A stretch of DNA of 64,000 bases, from the NCBI GenBank assembly GCA_035515075.1, contig DATJBZ010000009.1:62001-126000 (forward strand), written 5' to 3'. This document shows positions 52,255 through 61,755 of the stretch, one piece after another. Numbering within the stretch: position 1 is the stretch's first letter; each line of letters starts with the position of its first letter. The translations under genes were made by a program, and so were the position numbers. The notes beneath the pieces are model-generated. The model saw only the letters and a program-made list of their open reading frames with translations, made no database searches and was not told where the DNA came from. This DNA is from Moheibacter sp035515075 (GTDB lineage Bacteria; Bacteroidota; Bacteroidia; Flavobacteriales; Weeksellaceae).

Positions 52255-52887
52255 CTACAGTAAATTATTTTCAGCCGCAATTTTGACCAATTCGGCCATG
52301 TTTTTTGCTTTGAATTTTTGCAAAAGATTTCTTCGGTGGGTTTCTACTGTAATGACAGAAATGAATAAGTTTTCAGCAATTTCAACAGAAGTTTTTCCCA
52401 AAGAGATCGAATGAAGGATTTGTTGTTCCCTTTTGGTCAAGCGAGGAAGTTCGTACTGTTGGGGTGCTGGACGCAGCATGATTTGTTGGACTTCTTTGCT
52501 CAAAGCCAAATCTCCACGGCTTGCATTGTCGATGCATTGCAAGATTTCAGCCGCATCTGCATTTTTCAGAATGTATCCATTGCCACCATTTTCCAAAAAT
52601 CGAAAGATGATACTTCGTTCAGCTTGGTTGCTGAATCCGAGGACAATGATTTTTGGGAATTTCTGTTTGATGCGTTGGCAGAAATCCAAACCGCTTCCAT
52701 CGCTTAAGACGATGTCGAGCAAGACAATGTCAATTTTGTTTTCATGGATGAAATCCAGTGCTGCTTTTCCTTTGGTAAAAGAGAAAATTTGGAATTGTTT
52801 GTCTTGGTTCAAGAAGGATTTCAAACCTTCCAAAACCATGGGATGGTCATCTATGATGACTAATTTTAATAAATCTTGCTCATACAT
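52255..52887 (-). CDS. NarL/FixJ-type response regulator
   Basis: 210 residues. A receiver domain (about 8-125) with phospho-acceptor Asp58 (VLLDIVLSD), acidic pocket IIDDHP, then a LuxR-type HTH (about 147-207, LTKREQQILHSISLGKTSVEIA). The ATG at 52887 is preferred because it gives the family N-terminus and overlaps the kinase stop by 8 bp; longer starts lie inside the kinase gene. It should activate genes when phosphorylated by the kinase encoded just upstream. Confidence 0.91.
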   Translation of the reverse strand: MYEQDLLKLVIIDDHPMVLEGLKSFLNQDKQFQIFSFTKGKAALDFIHENKIDIVLLDIVLSDGSGLDFCQRIKQKFPKIIVLGFSNQAERSIIFRFLENGGNGYILKNADAAEILQCIDNASRGDLALSKEVQQIMLRPAPQQYELPRLTKREQQILHSISLGKTSVEIAENLFISVITVETHRRNLLQKFKAKNMAELVKIAAENNLL

Positions 52888-54841
52888 AGCATTCGATATT
52901 GATGGTGGTTCCTTTGCCAATTTCTGATTGGATGTCAACCGTTCCGTTGATCAATTGTGTGCGGTTTTTGATGTTTTTGATGCCCAATCCATACACGGTT
53001 TTTTTGCTGTCAAAGCCAACTCCATCGTCTTCCACTGTCAAGTTGAGCAATTGGTCATGCTGGCTGATTTGGACGATGACATTGTTGGCCTGGGCGTATT
53101 TGATGATGTTGCTGATGCTTTCTTGGGCAATTCGATAGATGGAAAGTTGCACTTTGAATGGAATTTTTTGGTCGAGGTTGAACGCTTCAAATTGGATGTG
53201 AAACTGCTTCTGTGACATGGATTCGCAGAGTTCTTTCAGCGCAACTTCCAAGCCGAGGTTTTTCAATGTTTCTGGCATGAGGTTTCTGGAGATTCTCCGC
53301 ATTTCAATAATGGATTTGTCCAGTTTTTCTAAAATGTCACTCGCATATTCACTTTCTTCTTTTGAAATCGACATCCGTATATTGGCGAGCATTCCGCCGA
53401 TGCTGTCGTGTAAGTCTTGTGCAATGCGTTGTCTTTCTTGTTCTTCTCCTTTTAGGATGGCTTGAGTGGCTTCGTATTTTCTTTGTCTTTTGATGTGCAA
53501 CAATTCTTGCTGGTGGTTGATGTTGATTTGGTTGTTCAGCTGTTTTTGATTCTGGTAAGTTCGGTAAATCAGAAAAACAATCACCAAGCTCAACAGCAGT
53601 GCAATGGCCAAAAAGGTAATGCGCTGACTGTTGCTTTGGTTGAGGTGCTCATTTTCTTTTTTCTCCAATTCTAAAAGGTCAATAGTTTGTTGTTTTTCGG
53701 TGGTTTGGTGCAAAACATCCAATTCTTTCATTTTTTCCAATAGCTTGATTTGTTGTAAACTATCGCCCAAAGCACTGGACTTTTTCGTCCATTCGTAGGC
53801 TTCTTTGTAGTTGTTCAAAACTTCATTCACAGCCGCCAATTGAGTGTAAGTGATTCTGCGGTTGACGGCTTCTTTGCCCAAGATATTTTCTTCCAAAATG
53901 AATTCCAATTGTGCCTTGGCTTTTGGATAATCTTTTTGCATCAGATGAATGTTGTATTTTCGAAAGTAGAGCATGTGCAGCATCCTGTTTTGCTTTCTTT
54001 TGGTAGCCAATTTTTCTCCTTTTTCTAAACTAATCAAAGCCTGGTTGTAGTTTTGTTTGGTGGTATGGAACAAGGCTTCTTGGTAATAATAATTGGGATA
54101 ATGTTGGGAATTGGGGTAATTTTCGATGATGTTTTCGGCTTTGTCCAAATAGATTTTGGCGGATGCACTATCGGGCTTGTAGCAATAGTTGCTGACCAAA
54201 TTCAAATAGGTAAGCAGTTCTGAAGTGCTTTCATCTGGCATTTTTTTCAATTCATCTAAAGCTTTTAGATGGTATTCCTCTGCAGTTTCAAATTGTCCAA
54301 CAGACATGAAAGTCAGTCCAGTTTGTGTGTAAAAAAAAGCCAAAAGCTCCGAATCTCCGGATTCTTTGCTGATGGGAATGCATTGGTCCACCAGTGTTTT
54401 GACCATGAAATCATATCCTTTGTCTTCTACTTGTAGGTAAGCGAAATTGTACAAAGCTTTGACGAGCAATTTTTGATTTTTTTCGTTTTTATTGAATGCG
54501 TCAATTGCCGTTTTATAATGTTGTATCGCTAATTTTTTGTCACCTTGGTGGGCGTAATGAATGGCTTGGTAATAAGCCAAAACACCTTGGTCCAAAAGTT
54601 TTTTTTGGGAGGACGATTGGACTTTTTCAAGCGCTTGCTTACTTTTATCACTTTCGGTTTGCGCCCAATATTCGGACAGCAAAAGATAATTGTACAAACG
54701 TTCTTTTTCGTTTGAACTGAACTCTATGTTGTGATGGATTTCTTCCAAATATTTGGCTTCATCCAATGGGATGAGTGTTTGGGCATGCAAAGCCATTGAC
54801 AAAGCCAGAGTGAAGAGCATCGATACCAGAATTTTCAACAT
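52880..54841 (-). CDS. TPR-containing sensor histidine kinase (HisKA_3, NarX/DesK type)
   Basis: 653 residues from the ATG at 54841, which gives a clean signal peptide ending ALHAQ. A TPR-rich sensor region of about 340 residues lies in the periplasm, followed by a coiled coil, one membrane helix (ITFLAIALLLSLVIVFLIY), a second coiled coil, the dimerisation/phospho-acceptor domain with His478 in QDLHDSIGG, and an HATPase domain with VEDDGVGFD and GLGIKNI. The TPR array probably senses a protein or peptide. Signal and target genes are unknown. Confidence 0.9.
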   Translation of the reverse strand: MLKILVSMLFTLALSMALHAQTLIPLDEAKYLEEIHHNIEFSSNEKERLYNYLLLSEYWAQTESDKSKQALEKVQSSSQKKLLDQGVLAYYQAIHYAHQGDKKLAIQHYKTAIDAFNKNEKNQKLLVKALYNFAYLQVEDKGYDFMVKTLVDQCIPISKESGDSELLAFFYTQTGLTFMSVGQFETAEEYHLKALDELKKMPDESTSELLTYLNLVSNYCYKPDSASAKIYLDKAENIIENYPNSQHYPNYYYQEALFHTTKQNYNQALISLEKGEKLATKRKQNRMLHMLYFRKYNIHLMQKDYPKAKAQLEFILEENILGKEAVNRRITYTQLAAVNEVLNNYKEAYEWTKKSSALGDSLQQIKLLEKMKELDVLHQTTEKQQTIDLLELEKKENEHLNQSNSQRITFLAIALLLSLVIVFLIYRTYQNQKQLNNQININHQQELLHIKRQRKYEATQAILKGEEQERQRIAQDLHDSIGGMLANIRMSISKEESEYASDILEKLDKSIIEMRRISRNLMPETLKNLGLEVALKELCESMSQKQFHIQFEAFNLDQKIPFKVQLSIYRIAQESISNIIKYAQANNVIVQISQHDQLLNLTVEDDGVGFDSKKTVYGLGIKNIKNRTQLINGTVDIQSEIGKGTTINIECYV

Positions 54842-55000
54842 GAAGTGGCGTGTTAATTTGCAAATATCATAAAAAAACCAAGCTGTTGAACTGTGCTGGA
54901 AAAAATCATGGTTTACCCTTAGAAAAAAAATCAAGGTATTCTATGATTGTCCTTTTTTTATATTTCATTGAAATTTGCTGCAATAATTACACAAATAAAA

Positions 55001-55462
55001 ATGAACAAAATGAAGAAAAGAATTGTTTTTGTAGGCATTTTATCGATGATGATGTTGGGAACAACATCAACAAGTTGTAGCAGTGATGACAATGGATACG
55101 AAGAGTTGACTAAAGGATCGGTTGATGTCGTTGTAGGAACTTATGTTGGGACATTGAATGCCAACATCGTTGATGCAGATGCGTCTGTTTGGTATGATGC
55201 AGTCATTCTAGTGACCAAGGATGGAGAAGGGCGCATGAAAGTGTCAGCGCAACCAGGTCAACCTTATTCATCAGTGACCCCCAAGACGTTTACCGTTGAG
55301 TCGTCCTATATCTATGAAGACAATACGTATGATGTCTTGAGTTTGATAGGTAGTTTAGAAGGTTATTTTACTTATACGGGCGCAAACAAGAATTTGTCGA
55401 TTTTTACCCAGAAACAATCGGAAACAGACATTAGTTATTCTTTTGAAGGAACAAAACAATAA
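55001..55462 (+). CDS. Lipoprotein with calycin/lipocalin-like body, unknown
   Basis: 153 residues. Signal peptide ends in STSC, giving Cys23 and a short SSDDN linker. The mature body is a single beta-rich domain (VVVGTYVGTLNANIV, KMKV-like strands, DTNYDVLSL-type turns), reminiscent of small calycin-like envelope proteins. ATG at 55001 is chosen for the signal peptide; upstream in-frame Mets are in a weak context. It is 1 nt from the OmpA-like lipoprotein gene and probably co-transcribed. Confidence 0.75.
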   Translation: MNKMKKRIVFVGILSMMMLGTTSTSCSSDDNGYEELTKGSVDVVVGTYVGTLNANIVDADASVWYDAVILVTKDGEGRMKVSAQPGQPYSSVTPKTFTVESSYIYEDNTYDVLSLIGSLEGYFTYTGANKNLSIFTQKQSETDISYSFEGTKQ

Positions 55463-55463
55463 G

Positions 55464-56465
55464 ATGAGAAATTTGCATTTGTTGTTGCCGCTAGCGATTG
55501 TATTGGTTTCTTGCCAACAGAAAAACGGGGAAGAAGCGGCGCTGGAAATAGTAGCAGATGAAGTTGAGCAAAGTTCAACTGAAACGGTGGCTCAAGAAAT
55601 CGAAGCGGTTGCTTTGGACTGGGAGAAAATACCTTATTCCCATGCGGACATTGGCGTTTTTCCATATTTTACTTTGCCAGAGGGTTTAACCACAAGAAAC
55701 AGAATTTTTGACAAAAAATATGATGTTTGTTTTTTTCCAATCAACGGAACCATGACGCCTTTTGAGGGAAGATTGTACAAAGTAGATGTCGTGGGTGAAG
55801 AGGATTTTTCCAAAAGATATTTTGAAAAAAGCATGGAAGATTATTTGCTGTCAATTGGTGCTGTCAAAATATTTGAAGGAGAGATCAGCAGTGACGAATA
55901 TTACCGTTTTTCTCCACAAGATTACAATATGGGAAATGCAGGCGGCATTGGTTATGTGGGTGAAAATATTCATTTCTATGCTTTGCGTTCCAAAGAACAA
56001 GGAAATATTTACATTCAATTTACTTCCGACAATGCAGCTGGGAAATTGAATGTGTTGCTTGAAGAAGCTTTTGTACAAACGATGACCAAAGTATTGGCGG
56101 ATGAGATTGTGAGTGATTTGTCGGCCAAAGGAAAGTCGATCTTACACATCAATTTTGAAGTGGATCAATCGGCGATTGCTTCCGATGGAAAAGAGGTTGT
56201 GCGTCAAATTGCAAAAGCGCTTCAGCAAGATCCTTCGTTGCATGTTTCGATTGAAGGACACACGGACAGCGATGGTGATTTGTCCCACAACAAAAAATTG
56301 TCCAATGATCGGGCGTACGCTGTGATGCGTTTTTTGGTTTCAGAAGGCATCGAGCAGTCCAGGTTGACGGCCAAAGGATTTGGATCTGAAAAACCGATGT
56401 TGCCCAATGATTCGGAAAGCAACAAAGCCAAAAACCGCAGGGTGGAATTGGTGAAAGTCAAATAG
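55464..56465 (+). CDS. OmpA-family lipoprotein
   Basis: 333 residues. Lipobox LVSC places the lipidated Cys at residue 17. Residues about 45-205 are a family-specific domain with IPYSHADIGVFPYF and VGENIHFYALRSK. Residues about 215-333 are the OmpA peptidoglycan-binding domain with VDQSAIASDG, EGHTDSDGD, LSNDRAYAVMRFL and NRRVELV. It anchors the outer membrane to the cell wall. It follows the lipoprotein gene by 1 nt. Confidence 0.9.
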   Translation: MRNLHLLLPLAIVLVSCQQKNGEEAALEIVADEVEQSSTETVAQEIEAVALDWEKIPYSHADIGVFPYFTLPEGLTTRNRIFDKKYDVCFFPINGTMTPFEGRLYKVDVVGEEDFSKRYFEKSMEDYLLSIGAVKIFEGEISSDEYYRFSPQDYNMGNAGGIGYVGENIHFYALRSKEQGNIYIQFTSDNAAGKLNVLLEEAFVQTMTKVLADEIVSDLSAKGKSILHINFEVDQSAIASDGKEVVRQIAKALQQDPSLHVSIEGHTDSDGDLSHNKKLSNDRAYAVMRFLVSEGIEQSRLTAKGFGSEKPMLPNDSESNKAKNRRVELVKVK

Positions 56466-56474
56466 TTTAGTGTC

Positions 56475-56511
56475 AACTGCTTCTGTTTTTTTTAGAAGCA
56501 GTTTTTTTTAT
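56475..56511 (+). terminator. Terminator after the OmpA-like gene
   Basis: Perfect 10-bp stem AACTGCTTCT/AGAAGCAGTT with a 9-nt loop and eight or more T; it reaches the last bases of the convergent pyrD gene. Confidence 0.88.
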
Positions 56512-57533
56512 TTTTCTGATTGCTTCAGTATGGCTTGGTTGATTTTTTTGACAAAGCCAGGTCCTTCATAAATGAATCCTGTATAAATTTGAATCAAATC
56601 TGCCCCTGCAGCCAGTTTGTCCAAGGCATCTTGGGGCGAATGAATGCCGCCGACACCGATGATGGAAAAAGACTTTTCGCTTTTTTCGGCCAGAAACCGA
56701 ATGATTTCAGTGGATCTTTTGGTCAATGGTTTGCCACTCAAGCCGCCTGTTTCCGTTTGGTTTTCTGAGTGCAAATTGTCTCTTAAAATGGTGGTGTTGG
56801 TCGCGATGACGCCTGCAATTTTGGTGGATTGAACGATGTCGATGATGTCGAGCAATTGTTCGTTGGTCAAATCAGGCGAGATTTTCAATAAAATCGGTTT
56901 GTTTTTTGGTTTTGCCGCATTTTTATTTTGCAAAGCTTGCAACAAATTCATCAAAGGCGTTTTGTCTTGCAATTCCCTCAAATTGGGCGTATTGGGACTG
57001 CTGACATTGACCACGAAATAATCCACCACGTCATACAAAGCATCAAAACAAGTTTCATAATCTTGAACCGCTTTTTCATTGGGTGTGATTTTGTTTTTGC
57101 CAATGTTGCCACCGATTAAAACTGAATTGTTTTTTTTCAAACGGCGAACCGCAGCTTCCACGCCATCGTTGTTGAAACCCATGCGGTTGATGATGCCTTG
57201 GTCTTCCACCAAACGAAACAAACGTTTTTTGGGATTGCCATTTTGTGCTTTTGGTGTCAAAGTGCCGATTTCTATGAACCCAAATCCAAGTGAAGCCAAT
57301 TCTTGGTACAATTTGGCATCTTTGTCAAATCCAGCGGCCAATCCCACAGGATTTTTAAATTTCAATCCAAAAACTTCTCTTTCCAATCGCGGGTCTTCGA
57401 TGCAGTAAGATTTTTTGAGCATTTGAGGAATCCCTGGCAGTCGGTGGGATAATTTCAATAAGGAAAAAGTAAAATGATGGACTTTTTCTGGATCAAATTG
57501 AAAAAACAAAGGACGAAGAAAGGATTTGTACAT
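56508..57533 (-). CDS. pyrD: Dihydroorotate dehydrogenase (quinone), class 2
   Basis: 341 residues from the ATG at 57533 (MYKSFLRPLFF); the open frame runs ten codons further but has no better start. Membrane-bound flavoenzyme of pyrimidine synthesis, electrons going to quinone. An N-terminal helix pair for membrane docking precedes the FMN barrel with GLAAGFDKDAKLY, GTLTPKAQNGNP, the catalytic Ser in NVSSPNTPNLRELQ, and GVGGIHSPQDA. It has its own promoter, overlapping the neighbouring terminator. Confidence 0.94.
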   Translation of the reverse strand: MYKSFLRPLFFQFDPEKVHHFTFSLLKLSHRLPGIPQMLKKSYCIEDPRLEREVFGLKFKNPVGLAAGFDKDAKLYQELASLGFGFIEIGTLTPKAQNGNPKKRLFRLVEDQGIINRMGFNNDGVEAAVRRLKKNNSVLIGGNIGKNKITPNEKAVQDYETCFDALYDVVDYFVVNVSSPNTPNLRELQDKTPLMNLLQALQNKNAAKPKNKPILLKISPDLTNEQLLDIIDIVQSTKIAGVIATNTTILRDNLHSENQTETGGLSGKPLTKRSTEIIRFLAEKSEKSFSIIGVGGIHSPQDALDKLAAGADLIQIYTGFIYEGPGFVKKINQAILKQSEK

Positions 57534-57550
57534 AACCAATAGCTCTTCGG

Positions 57551-57580
57551 CAAAATTAAACAAAATAAAAATCCTGCCAA
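57551..57580 (-). promoter_or_regulatory. Promoter of pyrD
   Basis: On the minus strand TTG at 57580-57578, 19-nt spacer, TAATTTTG at 57558-57551, 17 nt before the ATG. The -33 element lies in the loop of the upstream terminator. Confidence 0.65.
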
Positions 57581-57601
57581 GCGATTTTCCTGACAGGATT
57601 T
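57569..57601 (-). terminator. Terminator of the SDR gene
   Basis: Stem AAATCCTG/CAGGATTT (57569-57576 with 57594-57601), 17-nt loop, then a T-rich run on the minus strand. Confidence 0.75.
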
Positions 57602-57622
57602 TTCAATCTGATGCTATGGTGT

Positions 57623-58363
57623 TTATTTGGCCAAATAACCGCCATCAATTGGATAATAAGCGCCAGTGGCAAAAGAAGATTTGTCCGAAGCCAGCCACAA
57701 AACCAATTCAGCCACTTCATTCGGCTCGCCCAATCTTTGGAAAGCATGTTGTGACGCCAAGAAATTGATCGCTTGTTCGTCCATTGCATTGTCCACCAAA
57801 GGGGTTTTGATGAATGCTGGGCCAACGGCATTGATGCGGACATTTTCGGTGCCATATTCCCAAGCAGAAGATTTGGTCAAACCAATCACGCCGTGTTTTG
57901 CGGCAGAATAAGCAGAAGAATTGGCAAAGCCAACATCGCCTAAAATGGATGCCATGTTGATGATGCTTCCGCCCACTTTTTTGATTTCAGGAATTTGAAA
58001 GTGCATCCCATAAAAAACGCCATTCAAATTGATGTCGATGACTTTTTTCCAACCTTCTATCGATAAATCTGCTACTTTGTTGGCTTCTCCGCCAATTCCA
58101 GCATTGTTGACCGCGATGTGCAAGGCGCCAAATTTCTCTACCGTTTTCTCAACCATCATCTGATTGGCTTCAACAGAAGAAGCGTCTGCTTGGATGAACA
58201 AGCAGTTTTCGCCTAATTTTTTGGCCAATTCAGTGCCCAATTGTTCGTTCAAGTCAGTGATGACAACTTTTGCGCCTTCTTCAATAAACAATTCTGCACA
58301 TGCTTTTCCGATGCCTGAAGCACCACCAGTAATCAAAGCTACTTTTCCTTCGAGTGTTTTCAT
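57623..58363 (-). CDS. SDR-family NAD(P)-dependent oxidoreductase
   Basis: 246 residues from the ATG at 58363; the start gives the family MKTLEGKVALITGG. The Rossmann nucleotide site is TGGASGIG (12-19), the structural NNAG motif is present, and the catalytic Tyr and Lys sit in YSAAKHG with an upstream Ser (INMAS). Classical SDR of the 3-oxoacyl-ACP-reductase-like group; substrate unknown. It lacks a clear promoter match and is divergent from the RsmB-like gene. Confidence 0.92.
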   Translation of the reverse strand: MKTLEGKVALITGGASGIGKACAELFIEEGAKVVITDLNEQLGTELAKKLGENCLFIQADASSVEANQMMVEKTVEKFGALHIAVNNAGIGGEANKVADLSIEGWKKVIDINLNGVFYGMHFQIPEIKKVGGSIINMASILGDVGFANSSAYSAAKHGVIGLTKSSAWEYGTENVRINAVGPAFIKTPLVDNAMDEQAINFLASQHAFQRLGEPNEVAELVLWLASDKSSFATGAYYPIDGGYLAK

Positions 58364-58488
58364 TTTTATATTGATTTTAGAATAATTCATTCGCTTTTTT
58401 GATAGAGGAAAGTTAATGAAAGTTTTGCAGACAAAAGATGATGCAAATCATTGCGTGAAAAAGCTGACAGCGTTTCAGCATAAATTCA

Positions 58489-58496
58489 TAGTTTTG
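58489..58496 (+). promoter_or_regulatory. -7 element of the RsmB-like gene, 4 nt before the ATG
   Basis: TAGTTTTG, perfect TAnnTTTG match, then CGGA and the ATG. Confidence 0.6.
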
Positions 58497-58500
58497 CGGA

Positions 58501-59712
58501 ATGAAAGTTCTTCCATATAAAAATTTATTCATCGGCATTACCGACGCTTTGAACAACATATTTTTCAACCAAAAATATGCGAGCCATGAAATTGAAAAAG
58601 TCTTGAAATCCAATCGTCAATGGGGTAGCAAGGACCGCGCATTCATTGCGGAAACTGTGTATGATACCATTCGTTGGAAAAGAATGATCGAGGCATCGAT
58701 GGGACGTACCTTGAGTCCAGAATCCATTTGGGAATTTGTGGGCACTTGGTTTGTATTGGAAGGACAAGAATTGCCCAAGTGGGAAGAATTCAAAAAGCTC
58801 AACAAGAAAAATATCTTGAAAAGAAACCATGCAGCTACTGAAAATAATTTCCCAGTTAGTCAGTCGATTCCAGATTGGATGGATGAATTGGGGAGCAAAG
58901 AATTGGGCGATGCTGTTTGGCGAAATGAAGTAGAAACGATGAACAAAACGGCTTCTATCGTCCTTCGAACCAATCGCTTGAAAGGGAAACGGACTGAATT
59001 GCAAAAGAAATTGAAAAAGGAAGGCATAGAAACTGAAGCTTTGGCCAATTATCCAGATGCTTTGGTTTTGGTAGAAAGAGCCAATGTGTTTAGAACCGAA
59101 GCTTTCAAAGAAGGATTGTTTGAAGTGCAAGATGCAGGCTCTCAGTTGATCGCTGATTATTTGAGTGTAATGCCTGGAATGCGTGTGGTAGATGCTTGCG
59201 CTGGAGCCGGTGGGAAAACTCTGCACTTGGCGGCTTTGATGGAAAACAAAGGACAAATTTATGCGATGGATATCCACGAATGGAAATTGCAAGAACTGAA
59301 AAAACGCGCCAAAAGAAATGGTGTTCAAAATATACAAACCAAATTGATCGATTCGACCAAAACCATCAAGCGTTTGGAGAATTCTGTCGATCGATTGTTG
59401 TTGGACGCACCCTGCAGTGGTTTGGGGGTTTTGAGAAGAAATCCGGATGCCAAGTGGAAATTGTCTGCGGAATTCATTGAGAACATCAAAAAAGAACAGG
59501 AAAATATTTTGAACAGCTATTCGAAAATGGTCAAAGGTGGTGGTGCCATGGTTTATGCGACATGTTCGATTTTGCCAAGTGAGAACCAAGAGCAAGTTCA
59601 AAAATTCTTGAAAGCCCATCCAGAATTTACCTTAAAAAGAGAAAAGCAATTGTTGCCTTCTCAAAGTGGTTTTGATGGATTTTATATGGCGTATTTGGAA
59701 AAAGATGTTTAA
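58501..59712 (+). CDS. RsmB/NOP2-family rRNA (cytosine-C5)-methyltransferase
   Basis: 403 residues. The N-terminal NusB-like region (about 5-100, YASHEIEKVLKSNRQWGSKD) precedes the SAM domain with DACAGAGGKT, LIDSTKTIKRL, the catalytic Cys305 in DAPCSGLG and Cys355 in ATCSIL. This two-Cys arrangement forms m5C in rRNA, most likely 16S as in RsmB, though the exact position is not decidable. It stands alone. Confidence 0.93.
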   Translation: MKVLPYKNLFIGITDALNNIFFNQKYASHEIEKVLKSNRQWGSKDRAFIAETVYDTIRWKRMIEASMGRTLSPESIWEFVGTWFVLEGQELPKWEEFKKLNKKNILKRNHAATENNFPVSQSIPDWMDELGSKELGDAVWRNEVETMNKTASIVLRTNRLKGKRTELQKKLKKEGIETEALANYPDALVLVERANVFRTEAFKEGLFEVQDAGSQLIADYLSVMPGMRVVDACAGAGGKTLHLAALMENKGQIYAMDIHEWKLQELKKRAKRNGVQNIQTKLIDSTKTIKRLENSVDRLLLDAPCSGLGVLRRNPDAKWKLSAEFIENIKKEQENILNSYSKMVKGGGAMVYATCSILPSENQEQVQKFLKAHPEFTLKREKQLLPSQSGFDGFYMAYLEKDV

Positions 59713-59794
59713 TTTTACTTCAAAGTTTTCAAGTTCATGCAGTTTCTGACCAGACATTGTTCAATATTTTTTTCACCCAAAATTCAATGAGCCT

Positions 59795-60313
59795 ATGCAA
59801 GATGTGGATACATTGTTTTTGGAAGTGAGCAAGGCCATAGATGAGCAGAATTTGGCGGAGGCGAAAACTTTGTTGGAGGAAATTCTGACCATCGATCCCG
59901 CGTATGGTCGTGCGCACAATCATTTGGGGTGGATTTATGAAACCAAAATCAAAGACTTTGAACGCGCAAAAATGCATTATGAATTTGCTTTGAAATTCTG
60001 CCAAGACACCTATCCAGTGGTTTATCTCAATTATGGTTATTTGTTGTTGGAACATGGGCAATTGGATGCTGCGGAGAAAATCATTGCCAAAGGACTGACC
60101 GTTCAAGGCGTGGACCGATCGACTTTGTACTACCAAAAAGGAAAAGTGGCGGAACAGCGGATGCAGTTGAACCGGGCGTTGGACTATTACCAACAAGCGT
60201 ATCGAATGAATGTCAGCAAAGATTTGGAATCCCTGTTGAGCATTGAGATCAATCGGGTCAAATCCAAATTGAGTTTTTGGGAAAAAATGAAAATCAAACT
60301 GGGGATTTTCTAA
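59795..60313 (+). CDS. TPR-repeat protein
   Basis: 172 residues, no signal peptide, so cytoplasmic. Three or more TPR units: LAEAKTLLEEILTIDPAYG, ERAKMHYEFALKFC-like and LDAAEKIIAKGL-like helices, then a C-terminal helix. It likely mediates protein contacts. It lies between the RsmB-like and hmgA genes with gaps of 82 and 70 nt, and partners are unknown. Confidence 0.8.
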   Translation: MQDVDTLFLEVSKAIDEQNLAEAKTLLEEILTIDPAYGRAHNHLGWIYETKIKDFERAKMHYEFALKFCQDTYPVVYLNYGYLLLEHGQLDAAEKIIAKGLTVQGVDRSTLYYQKGKVAEQRMQLNRALDYYQQAYRMNVSKDLESLLSIEINRVKSKLSFWEKMKIKLGIF

Positions 60314-60383
60314 AGATAAGCTTTGAAAGACTTGACCTGATTTGAATTATCCTTAACTTTATCAACATTAAATTATACCTATC

Positions 60384-61541
60384 ATGAGATACCATAAAAT
60401 AGGGAAAATCCCTTCAAAAAGACACGTTGTATTCAAAGATGATCAAGGCAAATACTTGTACGAGCAATTGTTTGGAACAGAGGGTTTCAGCGGCGTTTCT
60501 TCTTTGCTTTACCACATTCACCGTCCGACACAGATTGTCAAAGTAGGAGAAGCGATTGATGTTTCGCCAGTGGCAGCGATCGATAAAAATATAGAACCGC
60601 GTTTGGTTAAAGGATTTGATGTTCAGCCAACCGATGATTTTTTAGAAGCCAAAACCGATATGTTTTTCAACAACGATTTGGTGGTGGGTGTAGCAGCGCC
60701 CAAAAAATCGATGACCGATTACTTTTACAAGAACGGCCACTGTGACGAAATGATCTTTGTGCACAAAGGGAAAGGTGTTTTGAAAACTTTTTTGGGGGAC
60801 ATCGCTTTTGGATATGGGGATTATTTGATCATTCCGAGAGGGACGATTTACCAATTTGAATTTGAATCTGAAGACAACCGTTTGTTGTACTTGGAGTCCT
60901 TTTCTCCGATAGAAACGCCAAGACGTTACCGCAACCATTATGGACAATTGTTGGAGCATTCGCCTTTTTGTGAACGCGACATGAGATTGCCAGAATACCG
61001 CGAGCCGATTGACGAAAAAGGAGAATTTGTCGTGAAAGTAAAAAAACAAGGAAAAATTTATCCGATCACTTATGCTACTCATCCTTTTGATGTGGTGGGT
61101 TGGGATGGTTTTTTCTATCCTTATGCTTTTTCGATCCATGATTTTGAGCCCATTACTGGACGCATCCATCAACCGCCACCAGTGCACCAGAATTTTGAAG
61201 GAAACAATTATGTGGTTTGTTCATTTGTGCCGAGATTGTATGATTACCATCCCGATGCAGTGCCGGCGCCGTACAATCATTCCAACATCGATTCGGAAGA
61301 GATTTTGTACTATGTCGATGGCGATTTCATGAGCAGAAACCACATTGAAAAAGGGTATTTCACCTTGCATCCAGGTGGCGTGGTCCATGGGCCTCATCCC
61401 GGTGCGATGGAAAGAAGTGTGGGGCAAAAGTCTACCGAAGAATTGGCGGTGATGATTGATCCATTTCATCCTGTGAAATTGACCCAAGCGGCAGCGGATT
61501 TGCAAGACGCTTCCTATTTGAAAAGCTGGTTGGAACCATAA
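60384..61541 (+). CDS. hmgA: Homogentisate 1,2-dioxygenase
   Basis: 385 residues. Opens the ring of homogentisate to maleylacetoacetate in tyrosine and phenylalanine breakdown. The cupin folds carry iron ligands in the NIDSEEILYYVDG and HPGGVVHGPHPG regions, and RNHYGQLLEHSPFCERD lies in the substrate-binding half. Full family length for the shorter bacterial forms. No other homogentisate-pathway gene (hppD, fahA, maiA) lies in the window. Confidence 0.95.
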   Translation: MRYHKIGKIPSKRHVVFKDDQGKYLYEQLFGTEGFSGVSSLLYHIHRPTQIVKVGEAIDVSPVAAIDKNIEPRLVKGFDVQPTDDFLEAKTDMFFNNDLVVGVAAPKKSMTDYFYKNGHCDEMIFVHKGKGVLKTFLGDIAFGYGDYLIIPRGTIYQFEFESEDNRLLYLESFSPIETPRRYRNHYGQLLEHSPFCERDMRLPEYREPIDEKGEFVVKVKKQGKIYPITYATHPFDVVGWDGFFYPYAFSIHDFEPITGRIHQPPPVHQNFEGNNYVVCSFVPRLYDYHPDAVPAPYNHSNIDSEEILYYVDGDFMSRNHIEKGYFTLHPGGVVHGPHPGAMERSVGQKSTEELAVMIDPFHPVKLTQAAADLQDASYLKSWLEP

Positions 61542-61573
61542 TTTAGCATGATTTCATTGCATAAAATAGACAG

Positions 61574-61600
61574 AGCGCTTGGTAACAGGCGCTTTTTTTT
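61574..61600 (+). terminator. Terminator after hmgA
   Basis: 8-bp stem AGCGCTTG/CAGGCGCT (one G-U pair) with a GTAA tetraloop and eight T. Confidence 0.85.
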
Positions 61601-61680
61601 GTTTTTAAATGAACAGTTGTTGTGTTCTCTCATAAAACAATGAGATATTGGATTGAATTCATTTAGGTCGTTCAAATTCA

Positions 61681-61709
61681 TTGAAATTAGAAATAAATAA
61701 CTATTTTCG
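61681..61709 (+). promoter_or_regulatory. Promoter of the choice-of-anchor L gene
   Basis: TTG at 61681-61683, 18-nt spacer, TATTTTCG at 61702-61709 (one base from TAnnTTTG), 46 nt before the ATG. Confidence 0.55.
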
Positions 61710-61755
61710 TCTGAATTAAACACGAGAAAATTAAATTAACACACAGCACATTCAC

